This document shows positions 1 to 6,427 of a stretch of DNA of 22,405 nt, piece after piece. The stretch spans positions 1 to 22,405 of the forward strand of contig CAZOMM010000032.1 in assembly GCA_964581165.1 (NCBI GenBank). The letters run 5' to 3'. The notes beneath the pieces were generated by a model. The model searched no databases and was not told the DNA's origin. It was given only the letters and a program-made list of their open reading frames with translations. Source of the stretch: CAZPAN01 sp964581165. Its GTDB lineage: Bacteria; Actinomycetota; Coriobacteriia; Coriobacteriales; CADBOM01. Numbering within the stretch: the first letter of the stretch is position 1; each line of letters starts with the position of its first letter. The translations under genes and the position numbers were made by a program.

Positions 1-142
1 GACTTGAGTAAAACGAAATTAACATCACAAACTCTACACAAATTTAAAGCTAAGTAAAGTTTAGTGAGTTTAGAATTTGAGTATGAAGGAACGCTTTGAA
101 AGCTTGATAGACCCTCAGGTTCGGCTGTAGACCTGAAAAAAT

Positions 143-201
143 ACGCCCAAGATTCCAAACGAAGATTCTGTCAACTTTGACCTTAATCCCCCGGTAGCAA
201 G
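143..201 (+). repeat. intergenic repeat, left (short) copy
   Basis: This stretch matches 20653-20759 in the same orientation: both start ACGCCCAA, share GATTCCAA and AGATTC, and end in GACCT.AAT..CCC..GGTAGCAAG. The left copy is about 48 bp shorter in the middle. Both lie on the 3' side of minus-strand genes (smpB here, the SARP gene there). Function unknown; an old duplicated intergenic element is the simplest reading. Confidence 0.45.
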
Positions 202-231
202 CCTTGTTGGAAAAACAGAATTGCAATTATT

Positions 232-256
232 CAATATTTGACAAGCTCAAATATTG
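232..256. promoter_or_regulatory. perfect 10-bp inverted repeat with embedded TTGACA
   Basis: CAATATTTGA (232-241) and TCAAATATTG (247-256) are exact reverse complements around a 5-nt loop. A plus-strand TTGACA (238-243) sits inside the left arm, and TATAAA follows at 270-275, but the spacing of about 26 bp is too long for a normal sigma-70 promoter. It could be an operator or a weak hairpin. No gene in the window lies suitably downstream on plus. Confidence 0.35.
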
Positions 257-354
257 CTTCGTTTTATGTTATAAAATGGTGTTTTTCTGCGGCAAAAATT
301 TTCCGAAAAATTTTTAATGTTTTTAAAATCAGAGCGTCGTGTTCCTAAATTTCA

Positions 355-381
355 CTACGCTAAACCGCAGGTTTTCGACAT
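355..381 (-). CDS. possible 8-residue leader peptide (MSKTCGLA)
   Basis: On the minus strand a perfect AGGAGG (386-391) precedes ATG by four bases, and the frame closes at TAG after eight codons. The ribosome binding site lies in the 3' arm of a GCCTC/GAGGC hairpin (385-399), so it could be masked in the RNA. It begins about 115 bases after the smpB stop. It could be a leader for a gene beyond the left edge, or chance. I do not recognise the peptide. Confidence 0.22.
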   Translation of the reverse strand: MSKTCGLA

Positions 382-384
382 AAA

Positions 385-399
385 GCCTCCTGGTGAGGC
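385..399 (-). promoter_or_regulatory. GC hairpin masking a ribosome binding site
   Basis: GCCTC and GAGGC pair around a 5-nt loop; on minus the stem is followed by TTTAT. It can be read as a weak smpB terminator or as a hairpin hiding the AGGAGG of the micro-ORF at 355-381. The T-run is short, so neither reading is firm. Confidence 0.3.
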
Positions 400-497
400 A
401 GTATAAGCTCAAATACAAAAGAATTTCATTTTAAAGACACAGTAACTTCATAACTATAGACCAGACTCAGGCCAAACTCGGCTCGGAGAAGTCCGTA

Positions 498-980
498 TCA
501 GTGACTGCGCTCCTTAATGGCACGCTCTATCTCACGCTGGCTATCGCGCTTAGCAATAAGCTGACGCTTGTCATAATTCTTTCGACCCTTGGCAAGCCCA
601 ATTTCTACCTTGACCCTGCCATTCTCGTCAAAGTACAGCTTTAGAGGAACTATTGCCATTCCTTTTTCGCGAGTCTTTTCTAACAGATATCGAATCTGTT
701 TTTTGTGTAGCAAAAGCTTGCGATTACGATCTGGATCGGGGTTGTTGTAAGTGCCATTGGTATAAGGGGAGATATGAACACCTATTAGCCAGGCTTCGTT
801 TTTGCGAATCACAACAAAGCAGTCCACTAGCTGGCAGCCGTTCTCACGCAGCGAGCAAACCTCGGTGCCGGTAAGAACAATGCCCGCCTCAAATGTCTCG
901 ATTATCTCGTAGTCGCGCAGGGCCTTCCGATTTCTTGCAATGCTGCGATCATCGCCTCTGCTTCCCTTTTTCTTTGCCAT
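498..980 (-). CDS. smpB: SsrA-binding protein SmpB
   Basis: Cytoplasmic RNA-binding partner of tmRNA in trans-translation: it delivers tmRNA to ribosomes stalled on mRNAs without a stop codon. The 160-residue length is normal. Family landmarks are present in order: a basic start (MAKKKGS), NRKALRDYEIIETFEAGIVL with LTGTEV near residues 17-42, HISPYTNGTYNN with DPDRNRKLLLHK near 69-93, VPLKLYF near 111-117, KVEIGLAKGRKNYDKR near 124-139, and a basic C-terminal tail. The start is ATG at 980; only a distant GGGGG lies upstream, so the ribosome binding site is weak. It ends in TGA, one of only two TGA stops here. smpB commonly sits beside rnr; here the ilv operon, a DUF815 gene and two repeat elements separate them. 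No tmRNA gene is seen next to it. Confidence 0.97.
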   Translation of the reverse strand: MAKKKGSRGDDRSIARNRKALRDYEIIETFEAGIVLTGTEVCSLRENGCQLVDCFVVIRKNEAWLIGVHISPYTNGTYNNPDPDRNRKLLLHKKQIRYLLEKTREKGMAIVPLKLYFDENGRVKVEIGLAKGRKNYDKRQLIAKRDSQREIERAIKERSH

Positions 981-1333
981 CTAGTCCAGACCCCCAAGCC
1001 TGCGTTGCTTTGAAATGATTAGTCAGCAAGGGCAGCAATTCTACCCATATTTCAAGTCCATGTTAAACCAGAATTGAAACGATTACCGGATGGGCGCGCA
1101 GAAGCCGCGCTGGACTCGGGCAGTCCTCGCTCGCACTTTTTGTTCTACAAAACATACTTATGCTTGTGTGAACTTGGTTTTAGAAAGATTTTTCTAGCTG
1201 TTTTCGCTCGCTGCGGAACTCGCCAGCATCGGCATTCTGCGCACCCTTTGTTGAGAGTCTGTCGTACTTGAGTACTTCTAGTTTAGCTTTAGTTCTGTGT
1301 CTGGTTTAAGGTAGGGTATCTAAAAGGGCTTGG
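981..1333. other. smpB-ilvD intergenic region
   Basis: About 350 bases, mostly filled by the palindromic MITE-like element at 1062-1310. The roughly 80 bases nearest smpB should hold its promoter and leader, but I could not pick a convincing -35/-10 pair. A 65-codon plus-strand frame here lies inside the palindromic element and is not protein-like. Confidence 0.5.
1062..1310. mobile_element. MITE-like palindromic element, copy A
   Basis: About 249 bp beginning GTTAAACCAGAATTGA and ending TCTGGTTTAAG, so the ends are inverted repeats of TTAAACCAGA. The two arms also fold back: GCGCAGAA.GCCG.GCTGG in the left arm recurs as GCGCAGAATGCCG.TGCTGG on the other strand near 1202-1251. The reverse complement of copy B (7839-8090) aligns along nearly its whole length, roughly 75-80% identical by eye. 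No protein is encoded. I infer a non-autonomous transposable element or large foldback repeat. No clear flanking target duplication is seen, which fits an older insertion. Confidence 0.75.
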
Positions 1334-2998
1334 CTAGATCAATATTGCTCCGCGATCTGCACTCGTGACCATCCTTGCATACCTTGTTAGCCAAGCAGAG
1401 TTTGTCTTAGCTTGTGGCTGCACAAGCTCGCTTCGTCTGCGCTCAAGCTCCTCATCACCCACGTTTAAGTTAATACAAGCAGCCGGAATATCTATCGAGA
1501 TCGCATCGCCCTCGCGTACAAGGGCTATGGGGCCTCCTGCGGCTGCCTCTGGCGAAACATGCCCGATCGATGCACCTCTCGAAGCTCCCGAAAATCTTCC
1601 ATCGGTAATAAGGGCCACAGTCTTATCTAGACCCATTCCTGCAAGGGCAGAAGTTGGATTTAGCATTTCACGCATACCAGGGCCACCTTTTGGACCCTCA
1701 TATCTAATCACAACAACATCGCCGGGATTAATTTGTCCTGCATAGATAGTCGCTATTGCATCTTCCTCAGAATCAAAAACCCTAGCTGGACCTATATGAA
1801 CCTGCATCTCGGGAGAAACGGCGCTTCGCTTTACAACACAACCATTGGGAGCAAGATTTCCCCAAAGAATCTGCAGACCACCAGTGGGGCTAAATGGATC
1901 ATCTATTGGCCTGATTGCTCCATTTCCACGCATTTTTGCGCCAGCGATATTTTCGCCCAAGGCCTTGCCGCTAACTGTGATTACCTCTAGATCAAGAAGA
2001 TCGGCCTTTGCAAGCTCCGCCTGAACAGCGGGAATTCCCCCGTCCTCGTCAAGCTCGGGCATATGAGTTGAACCTGCTGGAGCTAGATGGCAAAGATTTG
2101 GAGTTTTGGCAGATATCTCATTAAAGATTGCTAGATCAAGTTCAATGCCAGCTTCGTGTGCAATTGCAAGCAGATGCAGCACTGTGTTAGTGGAGCAGCC
2201 CAGAGCCATATCACAGGCTAAGGCATTGCGAATCGAGCGCTCGGTGACAATCTGTCTTGCTGTGATTTGACGTTTGAGCATCTCCATTACAGCCATTCCC
2301 GAATGCTTACCAAGCTGCAAACGCCTAGAGTGTACGGCAGGAATAGTTCCATTGCCCGGAAGAGCAATACCAACAGCCTCACAAAGACAATTCATGGAGT
2401 TGGCTGTATACATTCCAGAACAGCTTCCACATCCCGGACAACTATTTTGGGTGCAGTCTTCAAGTGCAGCTTCGTCAATCAAGCCCGCCTTGTAAGATCC
2501 GACAGCCTCAAACATCTTAGAGAGGCTTACTTCTTGTCCATCAAAACGTCCTGCCATCATAGGTCCGCCAGAACAAAGCACGGCAGGCAGATCTAGACGC
2601 AGAGCTGCCATCAGCATTCCAGGAACAATCTTGTCGCAGTTAGGAACTAGCACCAAAGCGTCTAACTGATGTGCAAGAGCCATGGTCTCCACGCTGTCAC
2701 AGATTAGCTCTCTCGAGGGCAAGGAGTACTTCATGCCCTCGTGTCCCATGGCTATTCCATCGCAGACCCCGATAGAGGGAAACAAAATCGGCGTGCCTCC
2801 CGCCATCGCAACACCAATTTTTACTGCCTCGGCAAGCTTATCCAGATTCATGTGGCCAGGCACTATCTCGCTATAAGCACTAACTATGCCAACTAGCGGC
2901 CTATCTAACTCTTCGGAAGTGTATCCCAAGGCGTAGAGTAGACTCCTATTGGGTGCGCGCTCACTACCCTTGGTAACATTGGCGCTCCTTAGCTCCAT
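1334..2998 (-). CDS. ilvD: dihydroxy-acid dehydratase
   Basis: Iron-sulfur dehydratase of branched-chain amino acid synthesis: it turns 2,3-dihydroxy-isovalerate (or -methylvalerate) into the 2-keto acid. Family landmarks: RSANVTKGSERAPNRSLL near the start, PSIGVCDGI near 75-82, VPNCDKIVPG near 118-127 (Cys121), the cluster-binding NSCPGCGSCSGMYTANSM near 185-202, and GRFSGASRG/IGHVSPEAA near the C-terminus. An early PGH replaces the PCN of [2Fe-2S] homologues, so it resembles the E. coli-type enzyme. I chose the ATG at 2998 (554 aa) because AAAGGAGG lies six bases upstream; ATGs at 3004 and 3022 are in frame but badly placed for that site. It is last in ilvB-ilvC-ilvD, separated from ilvC by about 300 bases of repeats, so it may also have its own promoter. 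Ends in TAG. Confidence 0.96.
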   Translation of the reverse strand: MELRSANVTKGSERAPNRSLLYALGYTSEELDRPLVGIVSAYSEIVPGHMNLDKLAEAVKIGVAMAGGTPILFPSIGVCDGIAMGHEGMKYSLPSRELICDSVETMALAHQLDALVLVPNCDKIVPGMLMAALRLDLPAVLCSGGPMMAGRFDGQEVSLSKMFEAVGSYKAGLIDEAALEDCTQNSCPGCGSCSGMYTANSMNCLCEAVGIALPGNGTIPAVHSRRLQLGKHSGMAVMEMLKRQITARQIVTERSIRNALACDMALGCSTNTVLHLLAIAHEAGIELDLAIFNEISAKTPNLCHLAPAGSTHMPELDEDGGIPAVQAELAKADLLDLEVITVSGKALGENIAGAKMRGNGAIRPIDDPFSPTGGLQILWGNLAPNGCVVKRSAVSPEMQVHIGPARVFDSEEDAIATIYAGQINPGDVVVIRYEGPKGGPGMREMLNPTSALAGMGLDKTVALITDGRFSGASRGASIGHVSPEAAAGGPIALVREGDAISIDIPAACINLNVGDEELERRRSELVQPQAKTNSAWLTRYARMVTSADRGAILI

Positions 2999-3041
2999 CT
3001 CCATCCTCCTTTTGCTCCTCATTTATTCCCAGAATCTCAGG

Positions 3042-3180
3042 CACAAGTAAAGCGCCCACTCACACGCAAATTGTCCAAACACAAGTAAAGCGCCCAAGCA
3101 CAGGTAAATTGCTCATTCTCAAGAAATCGCTCAGCGCTCAACCATACACAAACCGCTCAATCACAAGTAAATCGCCCGCC
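3042..3180. repeat. degenerate 19-bp tandem repeats between ilvC and ilvD
   Basis: Seven head-to-tail units of about 19 bp, best seen as CACAAGTAAAGCGCCCACT (3042-3060) and CACAAGTAAAGCGCCCAAG (3080-3098), with diverged units at 3061-3079, 3099-3117 and 3118-3136, a 25-bp unit at 3137-3161 and a last one at 3162-3180. Units touch one another with no spacers, so this is not a CRISPR array. The array lies in the presumed leader of ilvD. Confidence 0.8.
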
Positions 3181-3204
3181 ATCCGATACATCGGGCGACG
3201 GGCG
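3173..3204 (-). terminator. GC-rich two-part hairpin downstream of ilvC
   Basis: CGCCCG (3173-3178) pairs with CGGGCG (3199-3204), and inside it CCGAT pairs with ATCGG (3183-3194). On minus it follows the ilvC stop by about 100 bases and is followed by ATTTACTTG, a poor T-run. It may end or attenuate ilvBC transcripts ahead of ilvD. The structure is clear; the role is inferred. Confidence 0.4.
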
Positions 3205-3238
3205 GCTCAAAGAAGCACAAACTCAAATGCCTATTCCG

Positions 3239-3294
3239 TGTAAAAGCAGAATTGACACGATTGTTTGATGGTTGCGCTACAGCGACTCTTTACA
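3239..3294. repeat. 56-bp miniature relative of the palindromic element
   Basis: Starts TGTAAAAGCAGAATTGACAC and ends CTTTACA, giving terminal inverted repeats TGTAAA/TTTACA, with an internal GTTGC/GCGAC hairpin. Its left part matches the left ends of copies A and C (CAGAATTGACACGA then GATGG), so I read it as an internally deleted or degenerate family member. It lies eight bases from the ilvC stop codon. Confidence 0.5.
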
Positions 3295-3301
3295 GCAGTA
3301 A

Positions 3302-4321
3302 CTATTTGTTTAGCCAAGGCATCATCGCACGCAATTTGGCTCCAACCTTTTCGATTGGATGCTCGTTTTGCCTGCGACGCTGTGCAAGAAAGTGAGTCTT
3401 TCTGCCACCATTTGGACTCATCTCAGTCAAAAATTCACTAGCAAAGCTGCCGTCTTGAATCTCTGCGAGAACTTGCTTCATCTCTTTACGAACATCATCG
3501 GTGATGATGCGCTTGCCTGTGCGATAGTCCCCATACTCGGCTGTGTTGGAGATAGAATCGAGCATCTTAGCAAAACCACCCTCGTTGATAAGATCAACGA
3601 TCAGCTTGACCTCATGGCAGGTCTCGTAATATGCCATCTCGGGAGCATAGCCTGCCTCAACAAGAGTCTCAAAACCTGCATGAATAAGCTCAGAAACTCC
3701 ACCGCAAAGTACTGCCTGCTCACCGAAGAGGTCGGTCTCGGTTTCCTCACGGAAGGTGGTCTCTAAAATGCCAGCCCGTGCAGCTCCAATGCCTGCAGCA
3801 TAAGCAAGAGCAATATCAATTGCCTTGCCAGTAAAGTCCTGATCAACGCACACCAAGGAGGGGCAACCCTCGCCCTCGGTATAAAGCCTGCGAACAATGT
3901 GGCCTGGACCCTTTGGGGCAATCATAATTACGTCAACGTTCTCGGGTGGCACTATGGTTTTGTAGTGGATGTTAAAGCCATGGGCAAAAGCCAGTGCATT
4001 ACCCTCGTGCAGATGATCTGCAATCTGCGCCTTGTAGATGTCGGCACAGTTCTCGTCGGGAACTAGCATCATCACGACATCTCCGGCCTCGGCAGCATCG
4101 GCTATCTCCATGACCTCGAGCTTGTCGTTGCTCTTGGCATAATCTGCAGCCATCTGCCAATGCGAGGATCCCTTCCTAAGACCCACTACCACATGCACGC
4201 CGCTTTCGGCCAGATTCATTGCATGGGCATGACCTTGGCTACCAAAGCCAATAATGGCAACGGTTTTTCCATCTAGCACGCCAAGGTTGCAATCGCTGTC
4301 GTAGTACTGCTTAATAGCCAT
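3302..4321 (-). CDS. ilvC: ketol-acid reductoisomerase
   Basis: Isomerises and reduces 2-acetolactate (or 2-aceto-2-hydroxybutyrate) to the dihydroxy acid, using NAD(P)H and Mg2+. At 339 aa it is the short class I form. The N-terminal Rossmann domain has GFGSQGHAHAMNL (26-38) and the cofactor loop LRKGSSHW; then AFAHGFNIHY, APKGPGHIVRRLYTEGEG, and the C-terminal all-helical domain with ETETDLFGEQAVLCGG, the metal-binding acidic residues and SNTAEYGDY. ATG at 4321 has AAGGAG eight bases upstream. It is second in the ilvBCD operon, 238 bases after ilvB. Those bases are full of repeats and hairpins, so expression may differ from ilvB. Ends in TAG. Confidence 0.97.
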   Translation of the reverse strand: MAIKQYYDSDCNLGVLDGKTVAIIGFGSQGHAHAMNLAESGVHVVVGLRKGSSHWQMAADYAKSNDKLEVMEIADAAEAGDVVMMLVPDENCADIYKAQIADHLHEGNALAFAHGFNIHYKTIVPPENVDVIMIAPKGPGHIVRRLYTEGEGCPSLVCVDQDFTGKAIDIALAYAAGIGAARAGILETTFREETETDLFGEQAVLCGGVSELIHAGFETLVEAGYAPEMAYYETCHEVKLIVDLINEGGFAKMLDSISNTAEYGDYRTGKRIITDDVRKEMKQVLAEIQDGSFASEFLTEMSPNGGRKTHFLAQRRRQNEHPIEKVGAKLRAMMPWLNK

Positions 4322-4411
4322 TCCATATTCTCCTTAGTTCCTAGGCTGCAACGAACGATCCCACGATCGCCACAGTCGATTATGATACTCGCCTTTAAAC
4401 TAGCTTTACCG

Positions 4412-4440
4412 CTTTTCCGTGTCCGGGTTTGCGGGAAAAG
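4412..4440 (-). promoter_or_regulatory. inverted repeat in the ilvB-ilvC gap
   Basis: CTTTTCC (4412-4418) and GGAAAAG (4434-4440) are exact reverse complements around a GC-rich loop. It lies about 90 bases upstream of the ilvC start on minus. It may be a leader hairpin or attenuator arm; no T-run follows it. Confidence 0.35.
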
Positions 4441-4455
4441 CCTCGAACCTAAACA

Positions 4456-4471
4456 GGGGGATCTTGCCCCC
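4456..4471 (-). terminator. GGGGG/CCCCC hairpin after ilvB
   Basis: Five G:C pairs around a 6-nt loop. On minus it is followed by TGTTTAGG, a weak T-run, about 90 bases after the ilvB stop. It could be a partial terminator or RNA-stability hairpin that tunes ilvC relative to ilvB. Confidence 0.4.
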
Positions 4472-4472
4472 A

Positions 4473-4590
4473 CCTCAGCCTAGCCATGAGTAGAGTCTCA
4501 AGCCTAGCCCAACCTCGAGCTTAGCCAGAGTCTGGCCAAGCTCTAGCCAAACCTCGAACCTATCCAGGACCTGGCCAAGCCATGATCATA
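4473..4590. repeat. 39-40-bp tandem repeats running over the ilvB stop codon
   Basis: Three head-to-tail degenerate units start with CCTC at 4473, 4513 and 4552. The second and third share CCTCGA, then TA.CCAG, then CTGGCCAAGC. The third unit (4552-4590) includes the ilvB stop (CTA at 4560-4562) and its last codons, so the coding 3' end appears copied into the intergenic region, or the reverse. TAGGTTCGAGG also recurs near 4441. Confidence 0.7.
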
Positions 4591-6239
4591 TCCTCCACTA
4601 CTCCACCTGCAGGTATCATCGGCAAAACCATCTCGTCTGGGTCAATCACGCAATCGATCCAAACAGGGCCATCCATCTCAAGCGCCTTAGCGAACACATC
4701 CTCAAATTCTTTAGGAGTAGTACACCTAAATCCCTTAGCTCCAAAACCTTCTGCAAGCTTGACGTAATTGGTAAGCCTATCTGGGGATGTCTGCGAATAT
4801 CTGCCCTCATAAAAAACCGACTGCCACTGCCTTACCATGCCCAAAGCAGAGTTGTTAAAGATCACTGTAATGATTGGAAGCTTATAAGAGACAGCGGTGC
4901 AGGCCTCATTCATGTTCATATGAAAGCTACCATCGCCCGTAAGCATTACGACCCTAGTATCCTTACCCAATGCAATCTGAGTGCCAATAGAAGCTCCGTA
5001 GCCAAAGCCCATAGTTCCAAGACCACCACTAGTTATAAAGTGCCTAGAATCAACATGTTTGATGTATTGAGCTGCCCACATCTGATGCTGCCCCACATCG
5101 GTAACATAGTAGGCATCTGGGCCACACATTTCGCATATTTTTGAGATCATCCGCTGCGGAACTATGCGTGAGTCGTCATTTGGGGGAACGTAATCGTTTT
5201 TAGCCCATTGAGCTATCTGCTCTTTCCACTCGCTATGCTCCCCTTTGTCAACAAGCTCAATTAGAGCCTTGGTAACACAGGCCACATCTCCAACTATAGG
5301 CAGATCCATCTCTACATTTTTGCCTATCTCTTTTGTATCGAGATCCACCTGTATAAGAGTTGCATCCTTGGCAAAGGCAGAAGGCCTTAGAGCCACTCGA
5401 TCAGAAAATCTAGTTCCTAAAGACAAAATCAAATCGGCATTCGAGACTGCCATATTGGCCGAATAAGTCCCATGCATACCAACAAGCCCCAGATTTAGCG
5501 GATCCTTATAACAAAGAACACCCGCTCCCATTAGCGTGTGTATGCAGGGAATTTCTGTAAGATGCGCCAGCTTTTTAACTAGCTCGGCAGCATTGGCGCT
5601 TCGTACACCGCCACCAATAATGATAAGTGGGCGCTTGGCAGCCCTGATATGTTCGGCGGCCCTTTGTACGGCATCTTCATCAAAATCCGTAATTGATTGC
5701 ACAGCCCATGGAGCCTGATGCTCAAAATCACATACTGCTGCAGTTATATCCTTGGGGAGGTCCACCAAAACAGGACCCCTGCGCCCACTTCGTGCAATCT
5801 GAAAAGCTCTACGCATGGTATCTGCAAGATCCTCAACCCTTCTTACGGTGAAGCTTGCCTTGGTTATAGGCTTTACGATGCCTTCGATATAAACCTCCTG
5901 AAAACTGTCTTTTCCAAGAAGGCTGGTTCCTACATTTCCTGTAAAAGCAACCACAGGAACGCTGTCCATATAAGCTGTGGCAATACCTGTAACTAAGTTG
6001 GTGGCACCAGGGCCGCTAGTAGAAAGAACAACTCCTGTTTTTCCCGTTGCCCTGGTATAACCATCGGCCGCATGAGATGCACCCTGCTCGTGAGCAGTTA
6101 GTACATGCCTGATGCGATCGCTGTTTTTGTAGAGCTCGTCATAAAGATTAAGAACCGCTCCTCCTGGATATCCAAAAATCGTGTCCACTCCGTGCTCAAC
6201 AAGCACTTCCACGAATATTTGAGATCCATTGAGTTGCAT
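4560..6239 (-). CDS. ilvB: acetolactate synthase, large (catalytic) subunit
   Basis: ThDP enzyme that condenses two pyruvates to 2-acetolactate, or pyruvate with 2-ketobutyrate; first committed step to Val, Leu and Ile. Seen: FGYPGGAVL, catalytic Glu51 in LTAHEQGASHAADG, STSGPGATNLVTGIA, the FAD-site region GVGMHGT-like at 251-258, and the ThDP/Mg signature GDGSFHMNMNE (435-445) to FNN (461-463), with the C-terminal MIPAGG. I chose ATG at 6239 (559 aa): AAAGGGGG precedes it and MQLNGSQIFVEVL is a normal family start; the frame stays open 97 codons further upstream but that part is not protein-like. No ilvN regulatory-subunit gene is adjacent; ilvC follows directly. Divergent from the DUF815 gene. 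Ends in TAG inside a tandem repeat unit. Confidence 0.96.
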   Translation of the reverse strand: MQLNGSQIFVEVLVEHGVDTIFGYPGGAVLNLYDELYKNSDRIRHVLTAHEQGASHAADGYTRATGKTGVVLSTSGPGATNLVTGIATAYMDSVPVVAFTGNVGTSLLGKDSFQEVYIEGIVKPITKASFTVRRVEDLADTMRRAFQIARSGRRGPVLVDLPKDITAAVCDFEHQAPWAVQSITDFDEDAVQRAAEHIRAAKRPLIIIGGGVRSANAAELVKKLAHLTEIPCIHTLMGAGVLCYKDPLNLGLVGMHGTYSANMAVSNADLILSLGTRFSDRVALRPSAFAKDATLIQVDLDTKEIGKNVEMDLPIVGDVACVTKALIELVDKGEHSEWKEQIAQWAKNDYVPPNDDSRIVPQRMISKICEMCGPDAYYVTDVGQHQMWAAQYIKHVDSRHFITSGGLGTMGFGYGASIGTQIALGKDTRVVMLTGDGSFHMNMNEACTAVSYKLPIITVIFNNSALGMVRQWQSVFYEGRYSQTSPDRLTNYVKLAEGFGAKGFRCTTPKEFEDVFAKALEMDGPVWIDCVIDPDEMVLPMIPAGGVVEDMIMAWPGPG

Positions 6240-6280
6240 CCAATCCCCCTTTATGCACAAGATGTGATCGCAATAAACAA

Positions 6281-6319
6281 TCAAACGGATACCATTATCA
6301 GCATCATCCTCACAAACAT
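6281..6319 (-). promoter_or_regulatory. possible leader peptide upstream of ilvB
   Basis: A 12-codon minus-strand frame, MFVRMMLIMVSV then TGA, ends about 40 bases before the ilvB start. Five of its 12 residues are Val, Leu or Ile, as in attenuator leader peptides of ilv operons. Against it: no good ribosome binding site precedes the ATG and no terminator hairpin fits in the short gap before ilvB. Treat as a weak candidate. Confidence 0.2.
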
Positions 6320-6427
6320 GGCCACAATGCCGGGAGACGTGCTTGCACTCTAAGCGATCGGAGTTAAAAGAAGCAAAACGAAGCAAAAAGGCCAGTGAAA
6401 GAGCCGAAATGCTGCAAAGGAGTCTTG

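Larger units (their letters stand above)
1..497. other. gene-free left end with inverted repeats
   Basis: No convincing gene is visible. I looked for tmRNA, the usual partner downstream of smpB, and found neither a T-loop/acceptor 3' end nor a tag-peptide frame on either strand. The stretch is AT-rich and holds a perfect 10-bp inverted repeat (232-256), a 6-bp inverted repeat TCAGGT/ACCTGA (115-136), a 5-bp GC hairpin at 385-399 that overlaps a ribosome binding site, and a partial copy of a sequence also found downstream of the SARP gene (143-201). The next gene on the minus strand lies outside the window. Confidence 0.6.

Noticed and set aside
238..275. Plus-strand promoter TTGACA...TATAAA
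   Set aside because: About 26 bp separate the boxes, far from the 16-18 bp needed, and no plus-strand gene follows in reach.
370..380. tmRNA 5' motif (GGTTTTCGACA)
   Set aside because: No matching acceptor stem, tag frame or 3' end follows on the plus strand.
1074..1271. 65-residue plus-strand frame
   Set aside because: It lies inside palindromic copy A, has no ribosome binding site, and the homologous copy B does not conserve a comparable protein.
3042..3180. CRISPR-like spaced repeats
   Set aside because: Units of 19 bp follow one another with no unique spacers and are degenerate; this is a tandem array.
4273..4473. 66-residue minus-strand frame overlapping the ilvC start
   Set aside because: It is in another frame over the ilvC leader and tandem-repeat region, with no family resemblance.
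6240..6427. T-box or other known riboswitch upstream of ilvB
   Set aside because: No T-box consensus or terminator/antiterminator pair is visible in the short divergent gap.
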